This document shows, piece after piece, positions 1 through 8,541 of a stretch of DNA of 61,967 nucleotides. A program made the position numbers and the translations under genes. The DNA is taken from the NCBI GenBank assembly GCA_012960155.1, contig DUBU01000033.1:464-62430 (forward strand), in the 5' to 3' direction. The notes under the pieces are model-generated. The model was not told where the DNA came from, searched no databases, and worked only from the letters and a program-made list of their open reading frames with translations. The DNA comes from Micavibrio sp. (GTDB lineage: Bacteria > Pseudomonadota > Alphaproteobacteria > Micavibrionales > Micavibrionaceae). Within the stretch, counting starts at the first letter, position 1, and the number at the start of each line of letters is the position of its first letter.

Positions 1-122
1 GGCGGGTGCTGATACAGACGATATAAAATGCGCAGCCCGTCCAAATGTTTGAACAGGTCGGACGCGCTTGTCGGCAGCGGATCGTCGTTTCCCTTCGGGG
101 CCGTCACGTTGGATTCAGTCAT
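1..122 (-). CDS. Unrecognised protein, N-terminal fragment cut by the window edge
   Basis: A reading frame opens at an ATG (120-122, reverse strand) and runs off the left edge after about 40 codons. The first 20 or so residues are polar and rich in Pro, Asp and Ser. They are followed by a helix-like stretch beginning SDLFKHLDGLRILYRLYQ. I do not recognise the family and too little is present to assign a function. No clear ribosome binding site precedes the ATG. It is divergent from the tRNA-Gly unit that starts about 150 bases away. Confidence 0.45.
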   Translation of the reverse strand, partial: MTESNVTAPKGNDDPLPTSASDLFKHLDGLRILYRLYQHP

Positions 123-213
123 GTAAGAAGCTTTTTACCGTTATATTGTTATGTAACTAAACTAGCTATATTGCCCCAAAAATCAATCTTTTTAAAATGG
201 TGCAAGAAAAGTG

Positions 214-241
214 TTGCATTTATAAAAAAAATTCATATAGT
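214..241 (+). promoter_or_regulatory. Sigma-70-type promoter of tRNA-Gly
   Basis: TTGCAT (214-219) and TATAGT (236-241) are separated by 16 bases in AT-rich DNA. Transcription would start near 248, about 20 bases before the tRNA. Seen by eye only. Confidence 0.5.
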
Positions 242-268
242 GCGAGATCTGTTTACCTCTTCTGGAAC

Positions 269-343
269 GCGAGTGTAGCTCAGGGGTAGAGCATAACCTT
301 GCCAAGGTTAGGGTCGAGAGTTCGAATCTCTTCACTCGCTCCA
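269..343 (+). tRNA. tRNA-Gly (anticodon GCC)
   Basis: A full cloverleaf can be drawn. The acceptor stem is GCGAGTG pairing with CACTCGC, the D-arm carries AGCTCAGGGGTAGAGC, and the T-arm carries GTTCGAATC. The anticodon loop TTGCCAA gives GCC at 301-303. The discriminator base and CCA are encoded, ending at 343. A strong terminator follows at once, so this is a single-tRNA transcript. Confidence 0.97.
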
Positions 344-360
344 TTAGGGTAAAACATCCA

Positions 361-388
361 AAAAGCCTTCCTTCGGGAAGGCTTTTTT
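361..388 (+). terminator. Rho-independent terminator after tRNA-Gly
   Basis: GCCTTCC, tetraloop TTCG and GGAAGGC are followed by six T, with A residues on the 5' side. It ends the tRNA-Gly transcript. Confidence 0.92.
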
Positions 389-443
389 GTTTTCGCGCTT
401 CCGTGCTACCCTTACCATTCAAATTATAAGGGGAATCAAATAC

Positions 444-1163
444 ATGAAATTGACCTGCCTGATCCACACCCTGATTACATCTTTCGCACTGATCATATTT
501 ACCGCTCCCGCACACGCGGCGCAGGATGCCGTGCTGGATTTTCGGGCGGGGGCCGGAAAGGATGCGCGGGCGTGGCTGTCGCAGTTCAATATTGTCTTTG
601 AGCGCGGGGCGCGTGATCCTGATGATGTGCGTCTGACGCTGGATGCTGATAAAGGTTTGGTCGTGGAGCCGTTAACATCAGGGCAAGGCCTGATTGCCCT
701 GCGTAAAGGGCATGTCACCAATTACGAGACTGTCGAGATCACGTGGGGCGTTAACGAGTTCCCCAAAGGCGCGTCTTATGCCAAGGGCAAACGTAACGAA
801 GCCATTATGCTGCAGGTCTTTTTCGGGCAGGAGCACGTCTCCAGCGGCAGCTTTGTCGTGCCCGACGCCCCCTATTTCATCGCACTACATCTTTGTGAAA
901 ATGATGAAATCAATAAACCCGAAACGGGTCGTTTTTACCACAAGGGCGGCCGCTTTGTTTGTGTGGCGCGCCCCAAGCCCGGCGAGACGGTTACCACCAA
1001 ATTCAATCTGAAACAGGCCTTTAAAGATTATTACGGGTTTGATGCGCCGCCGCTTTACGGTTTCATTATCGAGTATGACACCAAAGGCGCACCGAATGGC
1101 GGCAAGACGTCGGCTTTCGTCAAAAAAATCGAGTTTCCCGCATCCATTTATATGAATGACTAG
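444..1163 (+). CDS. Secreted protein, possibly DUF3047-like
   Basis: The protein has 239 residues. The ATG at 444 follows AAGGGGA (428-434), and the first 25 residues form a signal peptide ending in PAHA before AQDAV, so it should be periplasmic. The mature part is beta-rich and includes the stretch ETVEITWGVNEFPKGASYAKG. A hydrophobic-tryptophan core followed by a loop with Pro and Gly recalls DUF3047 proteins. That resemblance is only from memory and is weak. Two Cys residues (ALHLCEN and RFVCVAR) could form a disulfide. It is followed after 3 bases by a membrane protein with an M50-like motif, so the two are probably co-transcribed. Function unknown. Confidence 0.75.
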   Translation: MKLTCLIHTLITSFALIIFTAPAHAAQDAVLDFRAGAGKDARAWLSQFNIVFERGARDPDDVRLTLDADKGLVVEPLTSGQGLIALRKGHVTNYETVEITWGVNEFPKGASYAKGKRNEAIMLQVFFGQEHVSSGSFVVPDAPYFIALHLCENDEINKPETGRFYHKGGRFVCVARPKPGETVTTKFNLKQAFKDYYGFDAPPLYGFIIEYDTKGAPNGGKTSAFVKKIEFPASIYMND

Positions 1164-1166
1164 ATC

Positions 1167-1910
1167 ATGAGCATTCAGCGTACCTTACTGATTGGTCTGG
1201 TCATTGCCTTACTAGCTTGTATCCCGACCTACAAGTGGATATTTCATTATAACTTTGATGTTCTGCCATTCGGGTGGATGGCCGCAGGTATGAGCTATAT
1301 GGCCGTCTTCTTTCATGAAATAGGTCACACAGTTTTTGCCTGGTTTTACGGATATCCCACTATCCCCATGTTTGATTTCCAGCATGGCGGCGGGTTTGCT
1401 TATAGTTTTGGTGATGCGCAGTTAGCGATCTCTGTTTGCATATGGGCTGCCCTTGGGTATGGCGTATTTACACTGAAAGACCACAAGGTTTTAGCGGGCG
1501 GGCTAGCGGCCCTTTTACTATTTAACTTAGCGACATTTTACAGTCCCGATTTACGATTAAGCGTGATTGATTTTATGGGGCCGGGGCTTGAGCCTATAAT
1601 CGCAGGCTTCTTTTTATATCGCGCTATTTTCGATCTTGCCCCACGCGGCAACGTCGAGCGTGCAATGAATGCCATCGTTGGCTTTGGCATGATCTTCCGT
1701 ATTTTTCTGGATGCCGCTGGATTACTGCGTAACGAAGTCCACCGTTATATGTATTACAATCAGAAAGGTATGCACGGCTTTGGCGACTTCGACAAAATCG
1801 CAAGCCGCTTCCAAGGACTGAATTTCGAGATAATCGTATATGGCTGGGTTGGGCTTACCATACTGTGTCTTGTTATTCCGTTTACCTTATTGATTCTGTA
1901 CCGCCGTTGA
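1167..1910 (+). CDS. Polytopic membrane protein with HExxH motif (M50-like)
   Basis: The 247-residue protein has about six hydrophobic segments. Residues 50-54 read HEIGH inside a membrane-embedded stretch (AVFFHEIGHTVFAWFYGYP), the arrangement found in site-2-type (M50) intramembrane metallopeptidases. A second conserved-looking region, FMGPGLEPIIAGFFLYRA (about 136-153), could supply the third metal ligand, but I cannot match it to the usual NxxPxxxxDG motif. It sits 3 bases after the preceding secreted-protein gene, so translation is likely coupled. An active protease is an inference from the motif; a non-peptidase membrane protein remains possible. Confidence 0.75.
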   Translation: MSIQRTLLIGLVIALLACIPTYKWIFHYNFDVLPFGWMAAGMSYMAVFFHEIGHTVFAWFYGYPTIPMFDFQHGGGFAYSFGDAQLAISVCIWAALGYGVFTLKDHKVLAGGLAALLLFNLATFYSPDLRLSVIDFMGPGLEPIIAGFFLYRAIFDLAPRGNVERAMNAIVGFGMIFRIFLDAAGLLRNEVHRYMYYNQKGMHGFGDFDKIASRFQGLNFEIIVYGWVGLTILCLVIPFTLLILYRR

Positions 1911-1987
1911 CAGCTACTCGTGAGTCATTCTCTATGTTAGAGTAACAATCTAAACGCTTCCGTCCCCTATCATCTCAGGAAAACCCC

Positions 1988-3310
1988 ATGCTTATCTTTA
2001 AAACCATCGGCTTTTTCTTTTTGGCGCTGATTGCGTCCGTACCGTTTAACGTTGTTCTGCATATTTTTTTGGGCAGCGGCCTTGGCGGTTCATTTCAGGG
2101 ATATTTGAACCTTATATTTGTCGGCGGCATTACGCTCTATCCGCTCTACGAACATTTCTTTATCCGCAAACGCCGCGATAGCTATAACGAAAACGAACGC
2201 ATCAAGGCGTATTACCAGTTTTTCAAAACCTATAAATACACGCAGTCTGTACGCGGTATCATTCTATTCTTTTTGTCTTTTATCCTCTCGATTATCGCGA
2301 CCATAATTTTCGCGGTGCTCTCGCAAGGCGCGCCGCCGAACGAAATTCTCGGCATCTTTTTGGTGAGCCTGATCATCCTGAATTACTTGTTTCGCCAATA
2401 TGTCTTTTTCGGACTACCTGAAGAGCTGAGCGCTACAGACGAGGACGACATCCTGATCAACGAAACTGACTATAACAAGATCGAAGATTTCATTATCGCC
2501 TTTAATCGCAAGCGCCGTTATTACCTATCGGCCTTGGTGATCGTGATGATTGCTGGCACTTGCTTGCTCGCCTTTACCGGCATGGACATGATAATCTACT
2601 TCTTGCTTTTCTTTTTTGCCCTTATTGGCGTCGCCCATTTGAATATGGCGTTAAAACAAGAAGCAGAGCGCAATATTTTCCCGCAGCTAACAGAAACACA
2701 GAGCCTTCAGCACCGTGAAAAATCCACGCTAACCGCGGCGATATTGCGCCAGCGCGACAAATATATGAACGAGCACACCGATCGCCCGTCTGTCATACAC
2801 CCTGAACAGCTGGATTTTCATTTCAATGAACGCCAGATGGAGCAGATGTATTATGAAACCACCCTCAACCTAGATCTGGAAGGTGGCCGACAATGTAAAA
2901 TCTGGGAGCTTAAAATACCGAAAACAGTGCTGCTGATTTCTATTGAGCTTAAGAAGAATTTCGACACACCCCTGTTTCTGACAACCAGGCGCCGCCGTGA
3001 TATCGGATATCCTGAAATACCCAATAACACTTTCCAATTCGGTGACATATTTTACATCTACGGCGAAGACAGCGTGCTTGCCTACAGCGTTATGGACCCG
3101 CTATTACAGGAAAATTTTCTTAAGCTGATCGGCAATGTGAACGCCTTTGATCTGGTGGCACAGGTTCATAATAACGAAATGCTGATTACACTCACCTGCG
3201 GCTCTGACCTGTTTGCACTAGGGTCTTTATTCAGGCCGATCACCATGGGGACGCTAACCAAAATGATCTCGGAAATTCGCTTGATCCGTGGCTTGCACGA
3301 AATTGTATAA
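1988..3310 (+). CDS. Unrecognised integral membrane protein with cytoplasmic C-terminal domain
   Basis: This is a 440-residue protein. The ATG at 1988 is preceded by AGGAAA, giving a normal start. Hydrophobic segments lie near residues 5-25, 35-52, 88-112, 118-138, 175-195 and 200-220. After these comes a roughly 220-residue soluble domain with alternating charged and beta-forming stretches. I recognise no catalytic motif. It begins 77 bases after the M50-like gene and converges end to end with the small membrane protein on the other strand, with no spacer. Function unknown. Confidence 0.75.
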   Translation: MLIFKTIGFFFLALIASVPFNVVLHIFLGSGLGGSFQGYLNLIFVGGITLYPLYEHFFIRKRRDSYNENERIKAYYQFFKTYKYTQSVRGIILFFLSFILSIIATIIFAVLSQGAPPNEILGIFLVSLIILNYLFRQYVFFGLPEELSATDEDDILINETDYNKIEDFIIAFNRKRRYYLSALVIVMIAGTCLLAFTGMDMIIYFLLFFFALIGVAHLNMALKQEAERNIFPQLTETQSLQHREKSTLTAAILRQRDKYMNEHTDRPSVIHPEQLDFHFNERQMEQMYYETTLNLDLEGGRQCKIWELKIPKTVLLISIELKKNFDTPLFLTTRRRRDIGYPEIPNNTFQFGDIFYIYGEDSVLAYSVMDPLLQENFLKLIGNVNAFDLVAQVHNNEMLITLTCGSDLFALGSLFRPITMGTLTKMISEIRLIRGLHEIV

Positions 3311-3643
3311 TTAACCGCTCATGATAAAGACAACGGTATATACGGACGCAAGTAATGGGGGCACCAACATCAACGCGTAAAGCAGTTTACGAGCCTTCTG
3401 CCCCTTCTTAAATGTGGTCAATATGGCTGCTAGAATGCCGATATATAACGGCGCAGCCGCCGCAGCCAATATAGAAATCCAAAGCGCACAATACCCTTCG
3501 CCGATCTCGCATTTACCGGGAACGCCCATCGCCGCAATCAGGACGGCAGGCGTCGCCAGTAACAAGCCTACACAACCGATAATAAAAATAATCACATAGT
3601 CCTTGGCCAGCGCCAGAATCCTGTCTTTTATCTGTGAACTCAT
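3311..3643 (-). CDS. Small unknown membrane protein (three helices)
   Basis: The 110-residue protein has hydrophobic segments near 15-38, 50-75 and 88-108. Two Cys lie in the first loop (GKCEIGEGYC), which could form a periplasmic disulfide. Its stop codon directly abuts the stop of the convergent gene. No family recognised. The following 193 bases (3644-3836) hold no gene I can support. Confidence 0.65.
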   Translation of the reverse strand: MSSQIKDRILALAKDYVIIFIIGCVGLLLATPAVLIAAMGVPGKCEIGEGYCALWISILAAAAAPLYIGILAAILTTFKKGQKARKLLYALMLVPPLLASVYTVVFIMSG

Positions 3644-3836
3644 AAATGTCTCCTGCCGTATCAGAATATATCAGATTTTCAACCATATCGGGAATTTCTG
3701 CCGCGTTAAATCATTGATCAGTTGGAGCTGAAATGTGCCTGTGTCGGCGGCAATAGCAACGTACCGCTTGGTTTCATATCATTAACTGAAAACCTAATGA
3801 TGGTAGGAATGGCCATCTGGATGATCATAAGATGGT

Positions 3837-5174
3837 CTAGGCCAAAAAGTCTGCAATAGAAGGCGTCCTGAGCGCCAATACGCTGGTCTGGATAATCTGG
3901 CGGGTTTGCAGGGCTAGCAGTTCCGCGCCGTCTTCGTTTTGGTCTGTCAGGGTCAGCTCGTCCTTGCCTTGCAGCAGCACATTGATCATGGTCTGGGTAA
4001 AGTCATTGCGGCTTTTGAGGATATTGAAGTCTTGAGAGAGCGATGAGGTATAAGCGCGCAAATCTTCACGCGCCTGCTTCACCTGTTCAATTTTTGCGCG
4101 CACGGCTTCGACGGTTGTGAAATCTTCATATTCAAGCCCCAACCCTGCGCTGCTGGCATAGATGCCTTCGGTTTCAAGGCTGGAGCTACGGAACTCATTA
4201 AAGAATGTGGTCAGATCATCACCATCCAGCAGATTCGTGCCGCGATAATTGGTATCAAGCGCCAGCTGGTCAATCTGGCTGAGCAGCGCCCTGTAACGCT
4301 CCTCATAGGTGTCTGCCACCGTCAGGTTTGTGCCGCCATAGACATATTCGCCCGTATGAACGACAACGTTGCGGAAGCTGGCATCCCCGTCATCTCCGCC
4401 GCCATCATCATCGGCAAAGAATGTCATATGCGAATAATTGCCTGTAAAGAAGGTTCCGATCGGTATCGTTACATGCACCCAGTCGCCTGAACCATCGTAT
4501 TCATATGTTGGCGTTGGCGCAGAATATGGCACACCGCCTAGCTGTGTGCCATATAAGAAGAACTGGTCGTTGCTATTGCCAAAATTCGTATCGTTATCAA
4601 ACCCTATGCCCGCAATTTCAGGGATATTGGTTGAGCGGAAATCGAATTCCAAAATCGTATCGGCGGTAATGGTTTCCCCGAAGGCAATGCGTTTCCACAT
4701 ATTGTCATCCAGCGTAAACCCGAAATTATCCGCCTGCAGCTGCACGGGCAAGCCACTATCCTGGCCTGCGCCGCCATAAGCAGTAAAGGCTGACGGATCG
4801 TCATAGATCTGGAAAAAACTGGTATCAACGACTTCTTCAACATCGACTTCGCCTGCGAGCAAGAGCTGCTCATATTCATTAAGGAAGGATTCGGAGGTAT
4901 TCAAGACATCGATAATGGCTTCTACGCCGTGCTGGGCGGTTTTTATCTTTTGCAGGCTATTATCGATTCCATCGAGTAAGCGTTGCAAATCAGAAGCACG
5001 ATGATTGAGGGTGCGGGCGGCAAAGAAGTTGTCCGGATCGTCTATAGCATTATTCACCTTAAGCCCCGTCGCCAAGCGTAGCTGGGCGCCGTCTGCCTCA
5101 CGGGCAGTCGCTTTTAGGGCAGACAGCTGTCGCAGCTGTACCCCTGAGAGTATGTTTCCTACATTGGCAACCAT
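3837..5174 (-). CDS. Flagellin with an inserted beta-sandwich-like module
   Basis: The protein has 445 residues. Residues 1-105 match the flagellin N-terminal coiled coil (LRLATGLKVNNAIDDPDNFF, then SDLQRLLDGIDNSLQKI). Residues 285-445 match the C-terminal helices, including NYRGTNLLDG near 309 and a tail ending LLALQTRQIIQTSVLAL. Between them, about residues 118-275 form an Asp/Gly/Tyr-rich module with ILEFDFRST, IAGIGFDND, FFLYGTQ and WVHVTIPIGTFFTGNY. This resembles a beta-sandwich domain I recall from large secreted bacterial proteins, not a usual flagellin D2/D3. The ATG follows AAGGA. A nested dyad, CTGTGG...CCACAG (5185-5216), lies in the leader. No other flagellar gene is nearby. It would act as a filament subunit, minor flagellin or displayed binding module. 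Confidence 0.88.
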   Translation of the reverse strand: MVANVGNILSGVQLRQLSALKATAREADGAQLRLATGLKVNNAIDDPDNFFAARTLNHRASDLQRLLDGIDNSLQKIKTAQHGVEAIIDVLNTSESFLNEYEQLLLAGEVDVEEVVDTSFFQIYDDPSAFTAYGGAGQDSGLPVQLQADNFGFTLDDNMWKRIAFGETITADTILEFDFRSTNIPEIAGIGFDNDTNFGNSNDQFFLYGTQLGGVPYSAPTPTYEYDGSGDWVHVTIPIGTFFTGNYSHMTFFADDDGGGDDGDASFRNVVVHTGEYVYGGTNLTVADTYEERYRALLSQIDQLALDTNYRGTNLLDGDDLTTFFNEFRSSSLETEGIYASSAGLGLEYEDFTTVEAVRAKIEQVKQAREDLRAYTSSLSQDFNILKSRNDFTQTMINVLLQGKDELTLTDQNEDGAELLALQTRQIIQTSVLALRTPSIADFLA

Positions 5175-5271
5175 CAGAATCCTTCTGTGGCATACAATTA
5201 TGCTATTTAACCACAGTAACAGGAGAATCTTAAAAATTCAGAAAAGACTCAGGACAATCCCAAAAGAATTT

Positions 5272-5298
5272 TTGAAGGGAATTATTTCGCCGTATAAT
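5272..5298 (+). promoter_or_regulatory. Probable promoter of the RND exporter gene
   Basis: TTGAAG (5272-5277) and a perfect TATAAT (5293-5298) are separated by 15 bases, slightly short. It lies 40 bases upstream of the exporter start codon. Confidence 0.4.
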
Positions 5299-5337
5299 CG
5301 TTTGAAACGTTGGAAGCATATTGTGTTGGATTTTTAA

Positions 5338-7518
5338 ATGGTTGATTTTGTTACAAAAGGCCTCAGTAGCCGCCTTGCCATGATCATCAGCCCGCTCTTC
5401 GTATTAGCGGTGCTGGGGGTTTTCTTATGGCAGGTTGATCTGCGCCCGCAAATTACCCCTGATTTCTTCTTTTCAACCGATAGCGAGATTTACAAGCAAG
5501 ACAAACGTATTGCCGATGAATTTCCGTTCCAGCAGCAAATATTACTGAATGTAACCACAGCAGGCAGTATTGCCGACCCTAATTATCACGAAAAAATCGA
5601 CACACTGACCCAGCGCATTTTAAGCGTTCAGGGCGTTAGCGATGTGAACAGCATCACCCGCGGCCCCGATGACCTGGAAGCGGCGCGTGAAAACCCGCTC
5701 TGGCGACGTATGCTGATCGGTAATAATGAAGAATCCAGCTTTGTTGTCGCTTTTGTAAATACTGACGATTTCGAGCCGCTGGTTAAAAAGATCGAGCATA
5801 TTGCAGAGCAGGAAGACAATAAATGGTTTGATGTCCGCATTTCAGGGCTGCCCTATATCGTCGAGCAAATACGGCGCAACCTGACACAGGATATGAAGAC
5901 CTTCACGCTTGGCGCCATTGTCCTGAGTGCCATTGTGCTGTTTGCCGTCTTCAGGTCTGTACCCGTTGTGATCGGCGCACTGATATCTTCAATCACGGCC
6001 GCGATGCTAACGCTTATCATCCAGAGTTTTATGGGCATACCGATTGGCATTCTGACCGCCAATCTGGGGACGATCGTCTTTGTGCTTACCCAGTCTCACG
6101 TGATCTTTTTGGTTGCCAACTGGGTAAATGCCGCACGCGCCAATAAAGACGCGAAGCTGCGCGAGACCTTAAAGCACACCCTGCCGGCCTCGTTCTGGGC
6201 GGGAATGACAACCTTGCTGGGCTTTAGCTCGCTGATCTTTGTCGAGGCCAAGCCGCTGAACCAGCTTGGCATTGGTGGTGCGATTGGTACGGCGGCAGCG
6301 CTTTTCTGTGCCTATACGGTGTTTCCGTCATTCTTGCGCCTAGCCAAAATAAACCCGCTGGAGTTCACCTACGCGCTAGCCAAAAACTTTCCGCTGCCAC
6401 GCAAGATTGCCGTCACGTTGACGATTTTGACAATCTGGATTGCACTCGGCGTCGGCCTGACAGGTATGGCTAAGCTGGAAACAGACCCTAGCCTGCTCTC
6501 CTATTTCAAAGAAGACTCCAAGCTATATGACGGGCTGTACCATATTGATGAAAACGGCGGCAGTAATCCCCTGCTGCTTGTTATCAAGCGTGAAGACGGT
6601 GATACGCTGGACAACAGCCGCTCCTACGAACGTATGTGGGAACTACAGCAAAGGCTGGCGGCCCATGGAGAGGTCGGCTCTGTCATTTCCTTGCCTGTGA
6701 TTATGGCGGAAGGTGATGAGCATTGGCTCGGGCAATTGCTGCCGTGGAATATCTTGCTGGATATTCTATCCAAACCGCAATTCGGGTCAGTAGCCAAAAG
6801 CTTCGTAAATGAGGACCGCACTAAAGCGCTATTTATGTTGCGTATGAAGGAAAGCGGACGGGAACGTGACCGCTTAGAAATCATTGACGAGATCGAAAAA
6901 ATCCCTGCCCAGCACGGCTTTACGCTCAGCGCTGTCGGCGGCACCTATTACCTGCAAGGCGAGCTTGCCGCCGCCGTGGCCGCCAGCATGACCACAGGCA
7001 TCATCACGCTGATTATCCTGTTCGGGGTCATTGCCTTTATCATTTCAGGGACAGTTTTTGTGACCGTTGCTGTAATGATTTGCGCCTCTTGTATCAGCGC
7101 CCTTGTGATTGGCACATTGGGGCTTGCCCGCATTCCGGTCGATATCATTTCCTCACCGTCCATGAATATCTGTCTGGGTTTGATTGTCGATGACATGATC
7201 CACTTAACCGTAACGGCCAAACGCCATTTAAAAGATAAAACCAAGAAAGGCCTGCGCGACTGGCAAGCCTGGGTGGATGCCTTGAACACACAGAGCTGGC
7301 CCGCCATCGTATCCACACTCACCATCATGATCGGATTTTCTGTTTTTGCGTTGTCCGATTTCCCGCCTTCACAGCGTTTTGGTCTGGAAATTGTTTATGG
7401 CGCGTGTTTAGCCGTAATCATTGCCCTTGGCGTTTTCCCATTCCTTGCTACAATTACCGAGAAGGATAAAGCCAAAATCGAACGTAAGACCAAGAAAGCT
7501 GCTAAAATAAAAGAATAG
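5338..7518 (+). CDS. RND-superfamily (MMPL-type) exporter
   Basis: A 726-residue inner-membrane protein with a two-fold repeat. Each half has one N-terminal helix, a large periplasmic domain, then a bundle of helices (about 180-340 and 540-710). The helix bundles show the RND/SSD pattern, such as GAIVLSAIVLFAVFRSVPVV and, in the second half, the acidic stretch GLIVDDMIHL expected for proton relay. Family members export lipids or hydrophobic compounds using the proton gradient; the substrate is unknown here. It is shorter than typical AcrB-type pumps and has no adaptor gene beside it, which fits the MMPL/HpnN branch. It is followed after 37 bases by the DUF2147 gene. Confidence 0.88.
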   Translation: MVDFVTKGLSSRLAMIISPLFVLAVLGVFLWQVDLRPQITPDFFFSTDSEIYKQDKRIADEFPFQQQILLNVTTAGSIADPNYHEKIDTLTQRILSVQGVSDVNSITRGPDDLEAARENPLWRRMLIGNNEESSFVVAFVNTDDFEPLVKKIEHIAEQEDNKWFDVRISGLPYIVEQIRRNLTQDMKTFTLGAIVLSAIVLFAVFRSVPVVIGALISSITAAMLTLIIQSFMGIPIGILTANLGTIVFVLTQSHVIFLVANWVNAARANKDAKLRETLKHTLPASFWAGMTTLLGFSSLIFVEAKPLNQLGIGGAIGTAAALFCAYTVFPSFLRLAKINPLEFTYALAKNFPLPRKIAVTLTILTIWIALGVGLTGMAKLETDPSLLSYFKEDSKLYDGLYHIDENGGSNPLLLVIKREDGDTLDNSRSYERMWELQQRLAAHGEVGSVISLPVIMAEGDEHWLGQLLPWNILLDILSKPQFGSVAKSFVNEDRTKALFMLRMKESGRERDRLEIIDEIEKIPAQHGFTLSAVGGTYYLQGELAAAVAASMTTGIITLIILFGVIAFIISGTVFVTVAVMICASCISALVIGTLGLARIPVDIISSPSMNICLGLIVDDMIHLTVTAKRHLKDKTKKGLRDWQAWVDALNTQSWPAIVSTLTIMIGFSVFALSDFPPSQRFGLEIVYGACLAVIIALGVFPFLATITEKDKAKIERKTKKAAKIKE

Positions 7519-7555
7519 GCTTTACCGAAGCATTTGCGAAAGGTATCTTAAAACC

Positions 7556-8029
7556 ATGAAAAAAATATATAAAATCCTCTCTCTGGTTCTTCTCTCAACA
7601 TTATTTACAGCCAGTCTTGCTCAGGCAAAGAGCGCAGACCCTGCCGAAGGCTTATGGCTGACCGAAAACAAGCGTTCGGTCATTGAATTAAAGCAATGCG
7701 AACAAGGGCTGTGCGGCTATATCTACTGGATTATTGATGGGGGCATGCTGTACGACACAAAAAATCCTGACAAAGCCAAGCGCGACGAGCCTATGTGCGG
7801 CCTGCCTATTTTATGGGGTTTCACAAATGACGGCCGCGGTGACTGGGAAGACGGTAAAATTTATAAGGCTGATGACGGCGATATGTATGATGCCGATGTC
7901 GAGCTCAATCAAGACGGTACACTTCATGTGCGCGGCTATATGGGTATTGCGTTACTTGGCAAGTCCCAAACATGGACACGCGTGCCGCCGGAAGACTACC
8001 CCATGTGCACTATTCCGCGCGTGAAGTAA
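7556..8029 (+). CDS. Secreted DUF2147-family protein
   Basis: A 157-residue protein with a signal peptide of about 24 residues ending LAQAKS. The mature part opens with DPAEGLWLTENKRSVIEL and continues with a Cys-containing CEQGLCGYIYWI. Towards the end come DGTLHVRGYMGIALLGKSQ and TWTR. This order is typical of the DUF2147 family, small periplasmic lipocalin-like proteins of unknown role. It lies 37 bases after the exporter and before a terminator, so the two probably form one operon, suggesting an envelope role. Confidence 0.85.
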   Translation: MKKIYKILSLVLLSTLFTASLAQAKSADPAEGLWLTENKRSVIELKQCEQGLCGYIYWIIDGGMLYDTKNPDKAKRDEPMCGLPILWGFTNDGRGDWEDGKIYKADDGDMYDADVELNQDGTLHVRGYMGIALLGKSQTWTRVPPEDYPMCTIPRVK

Positions 8030-8060
8030 GCTTTTACATCCACCAAATCTTGACATAACG

Positions 8061-8090
8061 CGCATCCTAGCGATAGGATGCGTTTTTATT
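8061..8090 (+). terminator. Rho-independent terminator after the DUF2147 gene
   Basis: CGCATCCTA, loop GCGA and TAGGATGCG are followed by five T. A TTGACA (8050-8055) with TAGGAT 18 bases on (8074-8079) overlaps the hairpin and might be a promoter for the next gene; the terminator reading is better supported. Confidence 0.88.
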
Positions 8091-8109
8091 TTATGAAAAA
8101 GGAACTCCC

Positions 8110-8523
8110 ATGCCTGCACAAGATCAAATTTATGTTGTTTACCCTTACTCTGCTGACCGTTATATGGCGGTTAAAGTCCACAAGCGTATGGGCAACGCCA
8201 CAATCCATGACGCGATTGCCAAATACGAAAATAATGAAGAGAAATCAGGCCGCCGCTGGGCAGAGCCAATTGTGGCAGGCAGCTTTAATATTGCCAAAAT
8301 TGCGGATGCGCGTACAGCAGAAGAAGCCATAGAAAAAGCTAAAGCAAAAGGCCTTACCTACGAGCCAAAGCCGACTGTTCTGGCACGCTATAAGCAAAGC
8401 CAAGAAGGCCTGAAGCGCGAATTTGATACGATGCGCGCAGGCACTAAACCTTCCGGTGATTTCGGTAAAGCCTTTGATGATATCTTTGGTGATCTATTCG
8501 GCAAGAACGGCCCCCGCCGTTAA
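8110..8523 (+). CDS. Unknown cytoplasmic protein, charged and helical
   Basis: A 137-residue protein whose ATG follows AAGGA at normal spacing. It has no signal peptide or membrane segment. The first 90 residues alternate short strands and helices (IYVVYPYSADRYMAVKVHKR). The tail is Gly/Asp/Phe-rich (FGKAFDDIFGDLFGKN), resembling an amphipathic peptide. I recognise no family. It starts just after the terminator of the preceding operon, so it is probably transcribed separately. Confidence 0.65.
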   Translation: MPAQDQIYVVYPYSADRYMAVKVHKRMGNATIHDAIAKYENNEEKSGRRWAEPIVAGSFNIAKIADARTAEEAIEKAKAKGLTYEPKPTVLARYKQSQEGLKREFDTMRAGTKPSGDFGKAFDDIFGDLFGKNGPRR

Positions 8524-8541
8524 GGCGCGGGCAATTGCCTA

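Noticed and set aside
3644-3836. A 40-codon minus-strand frame (opening MIIQMAIPTIIRF) in the gap after the flagellin gene
   Set aside because: No ribosome binding site and no recognisable sequence; nothing else in this 193-base gap is supported.
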